From Thiotrichaceae bacterium UBA973 (GTDB lineage: Bacteria > Pseudomonadota > Gammaproteobacteria > Eutrophobiales > Eutrophobiaceae), in the NCBI GenBank assembly GCA_002292815.1, contig DBBX01000031.1, positions 72,767-136,766 of the forward strand: a stretch of DNA of 64,000 nucleotides, written 5' to 3'. The notes beneath the pieces are model-generated. The model worked only from the letters and a program-made list of their open reading frames with translations, did no database searches and was not told the origin of the DNA. Within the stretch, counting starts at the first letter, position 1, and each line of letters begins with the position of its first letter. Of this stretch, positions 1 to 9,461 are shown one piece after another. The position numbers were made by a program, and so were the translations under genes.

Positions 1-162
1 AGGCGCTTTTTTTATATGTTCATGAATGAACTGGTCGAAGATTACTCCTCCACTTTGACACTTCCATCATCCTTGGCGGTCGTATCTCTCGAGAGGACAC
101 GACTACATGGATGCAGGAGTTAGAGGGAAGCAGGCCAAAGAGACGATTTACTGTTATTAAGT

Positions 163-1344
163 TCAAGCTGGAATAGGCTGCAAAGTATAAGCTCGTATAT
201 TCCTAGAAAACTCTTCCAGCGCTTCTATCCCTGTTGCTTCTGCCTGACGACACCATTCCTGTAGATTTTGTACCATCGATTCTCGGGTTGCGGTCTTCTC
301 TAGCCAAATTTCTTGCAAACGCTGCTTAAATTCATAGACCACATTGAGTGTATCGCTATGGGCGAGAATACTATCTAAACGCTGACGCGCATTTGAATCC
401 AGCAAACTATCCGCCCGGCTCATCAGCTTTTTACCTCGTCGTAATAATTTTTTCCCGGTAACATTGGCCTTACGCATTTCGTCTTTATAGACATCACCTA
501 TTACTTCATGTGCATAATCTGACATCACATGCCATCGATTAGAAATAACCGCACTAACGGTATCATAATCAATCATCGGGTTTTCGTTGTTAAATCGTGG
601 CGTCGGCGCGAGTTTCTTCACCTTAGCTAGACTCAATACACTTAACAGTCGTATGTACTGCCAACCGAGATCAAATTCCCATCGCTTGTTAGAAAACTTT
701 GCCGAACTGGCAAAGGCGTGATGGTTATTATGCAGCTCTTCACCACCGATAAGGATGCCAACGGGGACAATGTTGGTCGAGGCATCGGCAGATTCAAAGT
801 TCCGATAACCGTACCAATGCCCAGCACCATTGATCAATCCCGCTGCAAAAAAGGGAACCCAGGCCATCTGTATCGCCCATATCGAGATACCTAACACGCC
901 AAACAATGAGAAATTGACGAAAAACAAACAAATGATGCCGAGAAAGGTAAATTTGCTATACAAATTTCGTTCTATCCAATCATCCGGGGTCTCATGACCA
1001 TATCTATCCAGTGTCTCCTGATTCTTTGTCTCGGTACGATATAACTCGACCCCATCCCACAGCACTTTATTAATGCCATGGATTACCGGGCTATGAGGGT
1101 CTTCTTCTGTTTCGACCTTGGCATGATGTTTACGATGTACTGCAACCCATTCTTTTGTGCCCATAGCCGTTGTTAACCATAGCCAAAAACGAAAAAAATG
1201 ACTTATAAGCGAGTGCAATTCAAGCGCATGATGGGCTTGGTAGCGATGTAGATAAATCGTAACAGAGGCAATTGTAATGTGCGTCAAACCAAGAACCACC
1301 AGCACATATCCCCACCAGGGCAAGCTAATCAAGCCGTTAAACAT
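163..1344 (-). CDS. Membrane fatty-acid (acyl-CoA/acyl-lipid delta-9 type) desaturase
   Basis: A 393-aa di-iron membrane desaturase that would introduce a cis double bond into a saturated acyl chain. The three histidine boxes of the family are all present: HRYQAH (H33-H38), HRKHH (70-74) and HNNHH (205-209), set between hydrophobic stretches at about 10-30, 45-62 and 132-175. The C-terminal 130 residues, rich in Arg/Lys/Leu, are longer than the minimal desaturase core and form a soluble tail of unknown role. The gene stands alone and is transcribed away from the ABC operon that starts at 1542, so 1345-1541 must hold two divergent promoters. The family is clear from the boxes. Whether the substrate is acyl-CoA or phospholipid cannot be told. 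Confidence 0.92.
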   Translation of the reverse strand: MFNGLISLPWWGYVLVVLGLTHITIASVTIYLHRYQAHHALELHSLISHFFRFWLWLTTAMGTKEWVAVHRKHHAKVETEEDPHSPVIHGINKVLWDGVELYRTETKNQETLDRYGHETPDDWIERNLYSKFTFLGIICLFFVNFSLFGVLGISIWAIQMAWVPFFAAGLINGAGHWYGYRNFESADASTNIVPVGILIGGEELHNNHHAFASSAKFSNKRWEFDLGWQYIRLLSVLSLAKVKKLAPTPRFNNENPMIDYDTVSAVISNRWHVMSDYAHEVIGDVYKDEMRKANVTGKKLLRRGKKLMSRADSLLDSNARQRLDSILAHSDTLNVVYEFKQRLQEIWLEKTATRESMVQNLQEWCRQAEATGIEALEEFSRNIRAYTLQPIPA

Positions 1345-1541
1345 ACTTCATAACCTCTTCTTATAATTAGAACCGTCTCAAAACTGTTTACTTTTAAACT
1401 CATGGATCATCATATTGTAGCTGACAAACCCGACTTTTATCCTGATTTAGTCTCATCCTAATACTTCTGGTTGGATGTCTGAGATGTGCATTTCGGAAAG
1501 GTGCTTGCAAGTTATGACGTAATAAGAATAATAGCTGCGAA

Positions 1542-2504
1542 ATGGAGAGTGAAATACTTATATCAGTTCAACAGCTTTCACGCTTTTATGGCCAACAAAA
1601 AGCCATAGAAAACGTCAGCTTCGATGTCCACCGTGGAGAAATCCTTGGCTTTCTAGGCCCTAACGGTGCGGGCAAATCGACCACGATGCAAATAATATGT
1701 GGTGTGCTCGCCGCCAATCATGGCTCCGTTACTATTGCCGGGTATGATATTCATGAAACACCACGTCTGGCAAAAAAACATATCGGGTTTTTACCGGAAC
1801 AACCACCGCTATATAACGACCTGACCGTCAATGAATATCTAAATTACGCGGCAAAACTTCGCGGTATAAATAAAGACGGCTTAACAGAGGCCATTAATCT
1901 AAGTAAAGAGCGCTGTGGCCTGGAAAATGTTGGCTCACGCTTAATCGAGAACCTGTCAAAGGGTTATAAACAGCGCGTCGGCATTGCTCAAGCTATTATC
2001 CACTCACCTTCGGTCATCATCCTTGATGAACCAACTTCGGGACTTGATCCCATCCAGATCCGTGAAATAAGGGAATTGATGCGCGAGTTGAGCTCAGATC
2101 ATAGCGTCATACTCTCTACCCATATCCTTTCGGAAATACAAAGCCTGTGCGATCGTGTGTTGATCATAAATCAAGGTCATATAGTTTTAGATCAATCACT
2201 GGATCAATTAGAAAATAGTTCTGATAAACCAGACAGTATTGAAATTGGCTTGCGCAATCCACCTGCTCTGGAATCATTGCTTGGCATCGAAGGTGTTGCT
2301 TCTGTTGAAAGCATTAACGATGACACCCTACGTATTAACTTTAGCCCAGAGTCAAACATGATTGCTGCCATTGTTGAAAAAGCAGTGTCTGATAACTGGG
2401 GTTTATTCAAACTTAACCCGGGTGATACCTCGCTAGAAGCGACATTCATGCGTCTGACGCATGGCGATAATGAACAACTTGAAAAAGATGAGAGTGCCGC
2501 ATGA
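1542..2504 (+). CDS. ABC transporter ATP-binding protein, GldA-like
   Basis: A 320-aa ATPase subunit of an ABC exporter. Walker A GPNGAGKS lies at 39-46, the signature LSKGYKQ at 138-144, Walker B VIILDEP at 158-164 and the switch histidine at 194 (LSTHILSE). About 100 residues after the nucleotide-binding domain form the accessory C-terminal domain seen in the CcmA/GldA/NatA-type group. It overlaps the permease gene by 4 bp (ATGA), so the two are translationally coupled. The following Gldg-type and DUF4340 genes complete a four-gene set that recurs in many bacteria. The substrate is unknown. The name Gld comes from Bacteroidetes gliding genes and does not imply gliding here. Confidence 0.93.
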   Translation: MESEILISVQQLSRFYGQQKAIENVSFDVHRGEILGFLGPNGAGKSTTMQIICGVLAANHGSVTIAGYDIHETPRLAKKHIGFLPEQPPLYNDLTVNEYLNYAAKLRGINKDGLTEAINLSKERCGLENVGSRLIENLSKGYKQRVGIAQAIIHSPSVIILDEPTSGLDPIQIREIRELMRELSSDHSVILSTHILSEIQSLCDRVLIINQGHIVLDQSLDQLENSSDKPDSIEIGLRNPPALESLLGIEGVASVESINDDTLRINFSPESNMIAAIVEKAVSDNWGLFKLNPGDTSLEATFMRLTHGDNEQLEKDESAA

Positions 2505-3247
2505 TTAATAATATAAGTTTAATCGCTGCCAATGAATTACGACGCCTTTTTAAATCACCATTGGCCTGGGTCATTCTCGCCGTAGTACAGTTTCTAATCG
2601 CGATATTCTTTTACTTATTGCTATCGCAATACATGCAACCTTCTGCCGCTGCATCTGGTTTAACCGATGTTGTTGTCTCTGGCATGTATCAAATTTCAGG
2701 CGTTGTTATGTTGTTGGTTTCACCACTGTTAACCATGCGTTTGATTACTGAAGAGCGTCGACTAGGCACCATTAAGCTACTAATTTCCTCACCGATAAGC
2801 ATCACTGAATTGGTGCTTGGAAAATATGTGGGGATAACCATATTCTATTGTTTAATGTTATTCATGATCAGTTTAATGCCTGCATCACTAATGATAGGCA
2901 CGCAACTCGATCTAGGACAAATCGCATCTGCTCTCATAGGTGTGTTGTTATTAATGTCTGCATTTGCATCCATTGGTTTGTTTATTTCATCGTTAACAAG
3001 CTCACCGGCTATTGCTGCTATAAGTACCTTTGGTGTTTTGTTTTTACTCTGGATAATTAACATCGCTGGCACCAATGCCTCTGAAGGCATGGCAGAGGTG
3101 TTTGCTTATATGTCGTTGCTCAAACACTACTCCAGTTTGTTAACTGGCGTTTTCAATTCGACTGATGTTTTGTTTTATATTATTGTCTCCGTCTTTTTCA
3201 TTATATTAAGTATCTGGCGTTTAGATGCTGAACGGACTTATGGTTAA
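2501..3247 (+). CDS. ABC transporter permease, GldF-like (ABC-2 type)
   Basis: A 248-aa integral membrane protein with six hydrophobic segments, the first at about 20-43 and the last at about 223-240. It has the ABC-2 permease layout, with a conserved ITEERRLGTIKLL stretch at about 83-95 after the second helix. It overlaps the upstream ATPase gene by 4 bp and lies 6 bp from the downstream Gldg-type gene, so it is the membrane partner of both. It would form the translocation path of an exporter of unknown substrate. Length and topology are normal for the family. Confidence 0.9.
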   Translation: MINNISLIAANELRRLFKSPLAWVILAVVQFLIAIFFYLLLSQYMQPSAAASGLTDVVVSGMYQISGVVMLLVSPLLTMRLITEERRLGTIKLLISSPISITELVLGKYVGITIFYCLMLFMISLMPASLMIGTQLDLGQIASALIGVLLLMSAFASIGLFISSLTSSPAIAAISTFGVLFLLWIINIAGTNASEGMAEVFAYMSLLKHYSSLLTGVFNSTDVLFYIIVSVFFIILSIWRLDAERTYG

Positions 3248-3253
3248 TTTAAA

Positions 3254-4627
3254 ATGTTCGTAACCGCCAGAACAAGACTCCAGAATCGCCTTAACAGTAT
3301 TCTTATGTTTTGTTTATTGACTATAAGCGTTTGCTTATTGGCATGGTTGAGTCATAAACATTCGCTAGAATATGATTGGACGGCTAACGGTCGACATACT
3401 CTGTCAGAAGCGAGTCGAAATCTATTAGCCAAGATGCCAGATAAAATTGAGATCACATCTTATGCACGGGAAAATTCTCAGTTGCGTGATGCTATCAAAA
3501 AATTCGTTGGAAAATATCAACGCCACAAGCCGGACATTGTATTACGTTTTGTAAACCCGGACGCAGTTCCCGATGAGGTCCGCAACCTTGGTATTAGTGT
3601 TGATGGCGAGATTATTGTTCGTTATCAGGATCGGAGTGAGCATGTAAAGTCTGACAAAGAACAAGTCTTTACTAATGCTCTGCAACGACTAGCGCGTAAC
3701 CAGGAACGCTGGATCGCTTTTGTTGAAGGTCATGGTGAACGCAACGCCTTGGGTGATGCAAATCATGATATGGGAGACTGGGTTAAACAATTGTTTAATC
3801 AAGGTTATCGTGTACAACCGATAAACCTTAGTGAAACACAAGCGATCCCTGATAACACAGGCGTTCTCGTTATAGCCGGACCACGCATCGATTACCTTCC
3901 AGGCGAAACGGAGGCCATCATTAATTATATTAATGACGGTGGTAATTTATTGTGGCTACAAGATCCAGGCCCTCTTTATAAACTCGACTCATTAGCTGAG
4001 GAGCTTGCTCTAAACTTTTATGAAGGGGCCGTGATCGATTATGCTGGTCAATTGATCGGTATCAATGACCCTACTATTGCTCTGGTTACTAAAACATTGT
4101 ATTCGCCCCATGCCATAACAGCGGGTTTTGAATACACAACCTTATTTCCGATGGCTGGTGCGATAGAGTTATTAGAGTCGATAAAATGGATGGCTAAACC
4201 AATCTTTGGAACGGGTGATCATACCTGGAGCGAGACAGCTAAACTGGAAGGAGCCGTTGAGTTTAATGAGGGCAGCGATACACAAGGGCCTTTGACTATT
4301 GGTATTAGTTTGGAACGTGAACTTGAAGCGGAACAAGGGGAAGAACTGGTTAGCAAGCAACAACGAATAGTCGTTATTGGCGATGGCGATTTCTTGTCAA
4401 ACACCTATCTTGCTAATAGTGGTAACAATGAACTCGGCACACGAATAATAAACTGGTTGAGTAGTGACGATGAATTTATTGCTATCCCACCAAAAATATC
4501 AAACGATACACAATTAAATACATCATCAACCGTGCTCGGCATTATCGGCATCCTGTTTTTGTTTATACTGCCCGCGGTATTGATCGCCATAGGTATTGCC
4601 ATTGGCCTACGGAGAAAAAAACAATAA
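3254..4627 (+). CDS. Gldg-family ABC transporter auxiliary protein
   Basis: A 457-aa protein with one N-terminal membrane helix (about 15-35), a large extracytoplasmic region and one C-terminal helix (about 427-450) followed by a basic RRKKQ tail. This is the layout of the Gldg/ABC-type auxiliary domain. The N-terminal part has the family feature of a WTANGRHTLSEASRNLL stretch just after the first helix. The middle contains a GATase-like fold region (FVEGHGERN, then VLVIAGPR). It presumably works outside the membrane with the ABC pair encoded upstream. No catalytic residue can be named, and the substrate is unknown. Confidence 0.87.
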   Translation: MFVTARTRLQNRLNSILMFCLLTISVCLLAWLSHKHSLEYDWTANGRHTLSEASRNLLAKMPDKIEITSYARENSQLRDAIKKFVGKYQRHKPDIVLRFVNPDAVPDEVRNLGISVDGEIIVRYQDRSEHVKSDKEQVFTNALQRLARNQERWIAFVEGHGERNALGDANHDMGDWVKQLFNQGYRVQPINLSETQAIPDNTGVLVIAGPRIDYLPGETEAIINYINDGGNLLWLQDPGPLYKLDSLAEELALNFYEGAVIDYAGQLIGINDPTIALVTKTLYSPHAITAGFEYTTLFPMAGAIELLESIKWMAKPIFGTGDHTWSETAKLEGAVEFNEGSDTQGPLTIGISLERELEAEQGEELVSKQQRIVVIGDGDFLSNTYLANSGNNELGTRIINWLSSDDEFIAIPPKISNDTQLNTSSTVLGIIGILFLFILPAVLIAIGIAIGLRRKKQ

Positions 4628-4628
4628 C

Positions 4629-5489
4629 GTGGCTACGCGACTCTGGATTAACGTAGGCCTGCTTGTCTTTATCGTTTTATTGTCTGCGGTTCTTCTTATG
4701 CCAGAAGACAAGATTGAACCAGACCTGTCTCGACTAACTACAATAGAACAAAATGATATCGTCAAGATTGAGGTATTAAGAAAAAATATCGAAAACTTCG
4801 AATTTAATAAACAAGGCGAAGTCTGGCACATGACCTGGCCACAACAGTTTCTCGCTAACAGTGCTCGCATCAATGCTATGTTGCATATTTTAAATTCTGA
4901 AACTTATGGTCAATTTAATCCTGCTGAAGTTGATTTAGCACGCTTTGACCTTATTGACCCGATCATTACCGTTAAACTAAATGATCATGTTTTCCAATTT
5001 GGTAACACCGATGCTATCGACCAACGGCGATACGTGTTGTTTAATGGAACAATATATTTAACGAATGATTCACTCTATGCGCAGCTAACTACAAACGCAG
5101 CATTTTTTGCAGATACTAAAATATTGCCACAAGATTTTGAGATAAGCGCAATTCAGTTTCCGGAAAATAAAATTGAACGGCATGACCAACAATGGCAGCT
5201 GCAAAACTTGATGGACATAAACCCTGATCAATTGAAAAAAATCGTGTTTGCCTGGAATAATGCATCCGCAATATCGGTAAGAAAATATACAGCGCCTGAG
5301 ACAGAATTACCGATTATCGTTTCTTCTTCAAACGGAATCACTATCAGGTTTATTGTTGTTTCAACCGAACCACATTTGATACTAGGCAGAAAAGATATCG
5401 GTGTTCAATATCATCTCGGCAGTGATGAAGCAGATAAATTACTATTAAAAGAAAATACTGAAACAACAACGGAAACACAGCAACAATAA
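4629..5489 (+). CDS. DUF4340-domain protein, last gene of the Gld-like operon
   Basis: The reading frame is open from a TTG at 4596, but I prefer the GTG at 4629. It lies just after the stop of the previous gene, has GGAG at 4611-4614 upstream, and starts the protein with an N-terminal membrane helix (VATRLWINVGLLVFIVLLS). The rest, about 265 residues, is extracytoplasmic, with a pattern of short beta strands typical of DUF4340 (EFNKQGEVWHMTWP, later DLIDPIITVKLNDH). DUF4340 proteins usually follow Gldg genes and are thought to be part of the same exporter. The last 10 residues are a Thr/Gln-rich tail. The gene ends 2 bp before the end of the convergent P-type ATPase gene, with no clear terminator between them. 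Confidence 0.85.
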   Translation: MATRLWINVGLLVFIVLLSAVLLMPEDKIEPDLSRLTTIEQNDIVKIEVLRKNIENFEFNKQGEVWHMTWPQQFLANSARINAMLHILNSETYGQFNPAEVDLARFDLIDPIITVKLNDHVFQFGNTDAIDQRRYVLFNGTIYLTNDSLYAQLTTNAAFFADTKILPQDFEISAIQFPENKIERHDQQWQLQNLMDINPDQLKKIVFAWNNASAISVRKYTAPETELPIIVSSSNGITIRFIVVSTEPHLILGRKDIGVQYHLGSDEADKLLLKENTETTTETQQQ

Positions 5490-5491
5490 TC

Positions 5492-8200
5492 TCACCAGGT
5501 TAGCCATTTCAATACAAACGGATTATTTCTCCTGACAAAAACTCGCCTTAGTTCATCGCCCAGCAATATAAAAATTGCAAACGGGACACTGAGCATCAAG
5601 TGCCATGCTTCTAGAGGCGCTGTATTAAAAAACACATTACACCAGGGCACGTAACTTATCAGGCCTAGCAATACTAACTCTGTAAAAATGCCAAATAACA
5701 CCAAACGATTATTGAAAAAACCAACTGTTATTAAACTTTGGCGTCGAGTACGACAAATAATTACGTCGGAAATCTGACAAATTATAATAGACGCGAAGAA
5801 TGCCGTAATAGCTGTTTGATAGACGGGATCATTAACCGCCAGATCCTGACCCCATTGCCAGCCATTAGAAAAAAGCACCACAAAATAACTAAAAAAACCT
5901 GCCGCTGCCTGTACCATACCAACAACGCCATAACTCATGAAAAGCATGTTTCGTGTCAATAAACGTTCGTTTCTCGAGCGCGGCGGTTTATTCATAACAT
6001 CTGATTCCGGGCGTTCCGCGCCCAGACCCAATGCCGGCAATAAGTCTGTACCTAGATCAATGGTGAGGATGAGTACAACCGTTAATGGCAGCGGAATATC
6101 GAGTACGACATAGGCAATGAAAGGGGTAATCTGCGGGATATTACTGGTTAAAATGTAGGCGATAAACTTTTTAATATTTTCAAAGATTGTTCGGCCTTCT
6201 TCAATTGCTGTAACTATCGTTGCAAAATTATCATCTATCAACACCATATCGCTTGCTTCCTTGGCAACATCGGTGCCCATAATCCCCATCGCCACGCCCA
6301 TGTCGGCATTTTTCAAGGCCGGCGCATCATTTACACCATCCCCGGTAACCGTGACAATTTCTTTCTTGTCTTGCAGAGCTCTGACTATTTGTAACTTTTG
6401 CTCTGGCGATATGCGGGCAAAGACCAGTTCTTTCTCAGCTAATACTTTACTCAAATCAGCCGCATCCATTTCTGCGAGTTCATGGCCTTGTATTACCTGG
6501 CCATCACCAGTAAATAAGCCAATGTCACGAGCTATAGTTTCGGCAGTGGGGCCATAATCACCGGTCATCATAAAGACCCGGATACCCGCTGTACGACATT
6601 TCGCTAACGCGTTATGAACTTCTGGGCGGGGCGGATCCAGCATGCCAATAATGCAAACAAACAAATATCCTCCGTCAACAAGTTCATCGTTATGTGTCTC
6701 CCGGTAAGCAAGCGCTAGACCACGCTCACCTCTGGCAGCCAGATTATTATATTTATTTAGTAATTCTTGCCGGACGTCATTATCAAGCTTGTGAACATTA
6801 TTGCCTTCTAAAACCCGGTCACACATAGCCAGCACGACTTCCGGTGCGCCCTTCAAATACGCCTGATTATTTTCCAGCAACGGGTCATCATTGATCGTAA
6901 TCATATATCTTGATGATGATTCAAATGGTTTTTCGGTGATCCGCCGCTGTTCCTCTAGCCCAGCAATTAATTGATACTTGTTTGCGAATAACAACAGTGC
7001 GCCTTCTGTCGACTCACCAATATAGCCGCCATTAACTAATTGCGCGTTATTACAGAGATTCATTACCTTGCACGCCAGACTAAAACCAGGGTGCGCTGCA
7101 TCAACTTGTTCTGCTTGATATTCTTCATCAAGAAAAATCAGCGTGTTCACACTAATCTTGTTTTGTGTGAGCGTGCCGGTCTTATCAGTGCAGATAACGG
7201 TTGAGCTGCCCAATGTTTCAACGCTTTCCAGATTTTTTATTAATGCATTCTTTGACGCCATGCGTTTGCTTGCCATAGCAAGCGCTAAAGTAACAGTCGG
7301 CAACAGGCCTTCTGGCACATTGGCAACGATAATGCCGATAGCGAAGATCAAGCTGCTTATAGATCCTTTACCAAGAACAATACTGACAATAAAAAACAAA
7401 ACACCAAGAAAGATAGCGATGGAACTGATTATTCGAATAAAATGCTTCAGTTCTTTCCCTATCGGCGTTTCGACTACTGCGGTTTCTTTAGTGAGCTGGA
7501 CGATCTTGCCAAACTGGGTATGCATTCCGGTTGCACAAACCAGCATCAGGCCAACACCACTTTCGACGAGCGACCCGGAAAAGACCATATTGTGACTTTC
7601 CAATATATTGTCAGCCTGATGATCGCTATCCAACAATATTGCTTCACTCTCTCCGGTCAAACTACTCTGGTCAACTCGCAACAAACGATCTCCAAGCAAG
7701 CGACCGTCAGCAGGGACCCTGTCGCCTTCACCTAAACGGACTATATCACCGGGCACGATCATGCTTGCGTCTACTTCGATTTCATCACCATCTCTGATAA
7801 CACGAACCATGGTTGGCATCATCCTGCGAAAACTTTCCATGATCTTTTCACTTTGATGTTCCTGTATGTAAGTAAATGTCGCGTTCAAAACAGTAACGCC
7901 AAACAAGGCAATAGCGATATAGAGGTTCCCAATGCCAGGGTCAAGATGCTCAGCTAACAAGGCCAAACCACTGCCCGCAATAAGTAATAAGGCGAAAAAA
8001 TTCTTGAATTGCTTTAAAAACTTCAGGATCTCGGGGACATCCTGTTTCACACGTAATTCATTCGCACCATACTTTTCCAGCCGTGTACGCACGCCCTCTG
8101 TAGACAAACCGTGAACATCAGCATCGAAATGTTCATAGAGATCATCAATTGAAGACAGGTGATATTGCAGATTATTGTTATCTATTATTGGTGTATCCAT
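5492..8200 (-). CDS. P2-type cation-transporting ATPase, Na,K-ATPase-like (P2C)
   Basis: A 902-aa P-type ATPase with all core motifs: TGES at 182-185 (actuator), PEGLL at 296-300 in M4, phosphorylated D339 in DKTGTLT, KGAP at 450-453 (nucleotide domain) and TGDGVNDAP at 619-627. Membrane motifs resemble animal Na,K-ATPase more than SERCA: VANVPEGLL in M4, SNIPQITPF in M5 (Q690 where Na,K-ATPase has Glu), IDLGTDLLPA in M6 (D715, D719), GMVQAAAGFFSYFV in M7 and an Asp at 812 in M8. The N-terminal cation-ATPase domain covers about 10-80. It would pump cations across the inner membrane. The ion cannot be assigned from sequence, and no beta subunit is encoded nearby. It is a single gene, convergent with DUF4340 and divergent from mutM. 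Confidence 0.93.
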   Translation of the reverse strand: MDTPIIDNNNLQYHLSSIDDLYEHFDADVHGLSTEGVRTRLEKYGANELRVKQDVPEILKFLKQFKNFFALLLIAGSGLALLAEHLDPGIGNLYIAIALFGVTVLNATFTYIQEHQSEKIMESFRRMMPTMVRVIRDGDEIEVDASMIVPGDIVRLGEGDRVPADGRLLGDRLLRVDQSSLTGESEAILLDSDHQADNILESHNMVFSGSLVESGVGLMLVCATGMHTQFGKIVQLTKETAVVETPIGKELKHFIRIISSIAIFLGVLFFIVSIVLGKGSISSLIFAIGIIVANVPEGLLPTVTLALAMASKRMASKNALIKNLESVETLGSSTVICTDKTGTLTQNKISVNTLIFLDEEYQAEQVDAAHPGFSLACKVMNLCNNAQLVNGGYIGESTEGALLLFANKYQLIAGLEEQRRITEKPFESSSRYMITINDDPLLENNQAYLKGAPEVVLAMCDRVLEGNNVHKLDNDVRQELLNKYNNLAARGERGLALAYRETHNDELVDGGYLFVCIIGMLDPPRPEVHNALAKCRTAGIRVFMMTGDYGPTAETIARDIGLFTGDGQVIQGHELAEMDAADLSKVLAEKELVFARISPEQKLQIVRALQDKKEIVTVTGDGVNDAPALKNADMGVAMGIMGTDVAKEASDMVLIDDNFATIVTAIEEGRTIFENIKKFIAYILTSNIPQITPFIAYVVLDIPLPLTVVLILTIDLGTDLLPALGLGAERPESDVMNKPPRSRNERLLTRNMLFMSYGVVGMVQAAAGFFSYFVVLFSNGWQWGQDLAVNDPVYQTAITAFFASIIICQISDVIICRTRRQSLITVGFFNNRLVLFGIFTELVLLGLISYVPWCNVFFNTAPLEAWHLMLSVPFAIFILLGDELRRVFVRRNNPFVLKWLTW

Positions 8201-8264
8201 TCTAATGTTATCCTAACCGTACTTAATGACACTTCAATTGCGTTAAATCAAAAAATTACCCATC

Positions 8265-9080
8265 ATGCCTGAATTACCCGAAGTTGAAACGACACGTAGA
8301 GGTATTGCGCCTTTTGTCGTCGGTGAAGTTGTAAAAGACATTATTATTCGCGAGCGTCAACTGCGTTGGCCCATCCCTGTAAGCTTGAAGCGATCACTCA
8401 AGAACCAAGTCATTAGAACGCTACATCGCCGCGCAAAATATTTACTCTTCAATACTGACAAGGGCTGCATGATTTTACACCTTGGCATGTCTGGCAGCTT
8501 GCGAATCATTAATGATTCGCAAGCCCCTGAAAAACATGATCACGTCGATATTATATTAGAATCCGGCCAAATACTTCGTTTTCGAGATCCAAGAAAATTT
8601 GGCTCAATACTCTGGACAAAAGATGAACCAATGGAGCACAAGCTGCTTAACCATCTCGGCCCTGAGCCATTAAGCGATGAGTTTCAGGTTGATTATTTGT
8701 ATGCTCGTTCAAGAAAACGAACTCAAGCTATCAAAACGTTTATCATGAATAATTGTATCGTTGTTGGTGTGGGTAATATCTATGCAAGTGAAGCCCTCTA
8801 TCGTGCTGGCATAAAACCGACGCAGAAAGCAGGGAAGATTTCAAAAGCAGGATGCGAAAAATTAATCATTGAGATAAAGAACGTTTTGACACATGCCATT
8901 GAAAAAGGTGGCACGACTTTACGCGACTTTATCAATGGTGAAGGCAAGCCCGGTTATTTCAAAAATGAATTACAAGTTTACGATAGAGCAGGTAAACCTT
9001 GTTATCACTGTAAATCACCGATAAAAATGATTCGACAGGGGCAACGATCTACTTTTTATTGCACAAAATGCCAACACTAA
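8265..9080 (+). CDS. mutM: Formamidopyrimidine-DNA glycosylase (Fpg/MutM)
   Basis: A 271-aa base-excision repair enzyme that removes 8-oxoguanine and formamidopyrimidines and nicks the abasic site. The mature N-terminus PELPEVE supplies the catalytic Pro2 and Glu3. Lys58 (HRRAKYL) is the other catalytic residue, and a C4 zinc finger closes the protein (Cys 246, 249, 266, 269). The helix-two-turn-helix motif includes VGVGNIYASEALYRAGI. Length matches the family. It is divergent from the P-type ATPase gene, and the 64-bp gap must hold both promoters. Confidence 0.97.
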   Translation: MPELPEVETTRRGIAPFVVGEVVKDIIIRERQLRWPIPVSLKRSLKNQVIRTLHRRAKYLLFNTDKGCMILHLGMSGSLRIINDSQAPEKHDHVDIILESGQILRFRDPRKFGSILWTKDEPMEHKLLNHLGPEPLSDEFQVDYLYARSRKRTQAIKTFIMNNCIVVGVGNIYASEALYRAGIKPTQKAGKISKAGCEKLIIEIKNVLTHAIEKGGTTLRDFINGEGKPGYFKNELQVYDRAGKPCYHCKSPIKMIRQGQRSTFYCTKCQH

Positions 9081-9461
9081 ATATTGAAAGTAATAAGATT
9101 TTTACCTTTTAGAATTTTTATCTTGCTGCCATCAATAGCTACAGCGCAAGACAGATTAATAATGACAAACTGCCCTGCACAGCAATTCATTGTCTATCAT
9201 GCATGCGCTCATCTAAGTCTCATCAACAATAATAATAAAGCAATTACTCTGAAATACAGTTAAGAAGACTGGCTCAAACTTTAAAACAGGGGTTTGGCTA
9301 CAGTAAACGCTGTGACGATTTGCTAGATTGTAAAAATACCGGTTAAATTAAACTTACTGAGAATATTTGTGTCTACAGAAGCTGGGGAAATTCTTTATTT
9401 TTTGTATAATTTGCGAAAAATAACGAACTACATCACAACAATTATAAAAAGAAGATAACTT
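9081..9461. other. 381-bp gap with possible remnant of a small secreted Cys protein
   Basis: No confident gene lies here. A TTG-initiated frame at 9084-9263 would encode 59 residues beginning with a signal-peptide-like stretch (KVIRFLPFRIFILLPSIATA). A second, shifted frame at 9263-9346 continues with a Lys- and Cys-containing tail (GFGYSKRCDDLLDCKNTG). Together they look like one short secreted protein split by a frameshift, but the start codon is weak and I recognise no family. The 5' side of the gap must also hold the promoter of the FGE-like gene at 9462. Confidence 0.25.

Noticed and set aside
1..176. Open frames at the left edge, one ending at 176, reading like a gene tail (HFDTSIILGGRISREDTTTW).
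   Set aside because: No start is visible, two frames would have to be joined, and the desaturase stop overlaps. It could be the tail of an edge gene, but it is not supported enough to annotate.
7143..7595. 150-codon open frame on the plus strand inside the P-type ATPase gene.
   Set aside because: It is antisense to a well-supported gene and has no motif. It is a shadow frame.
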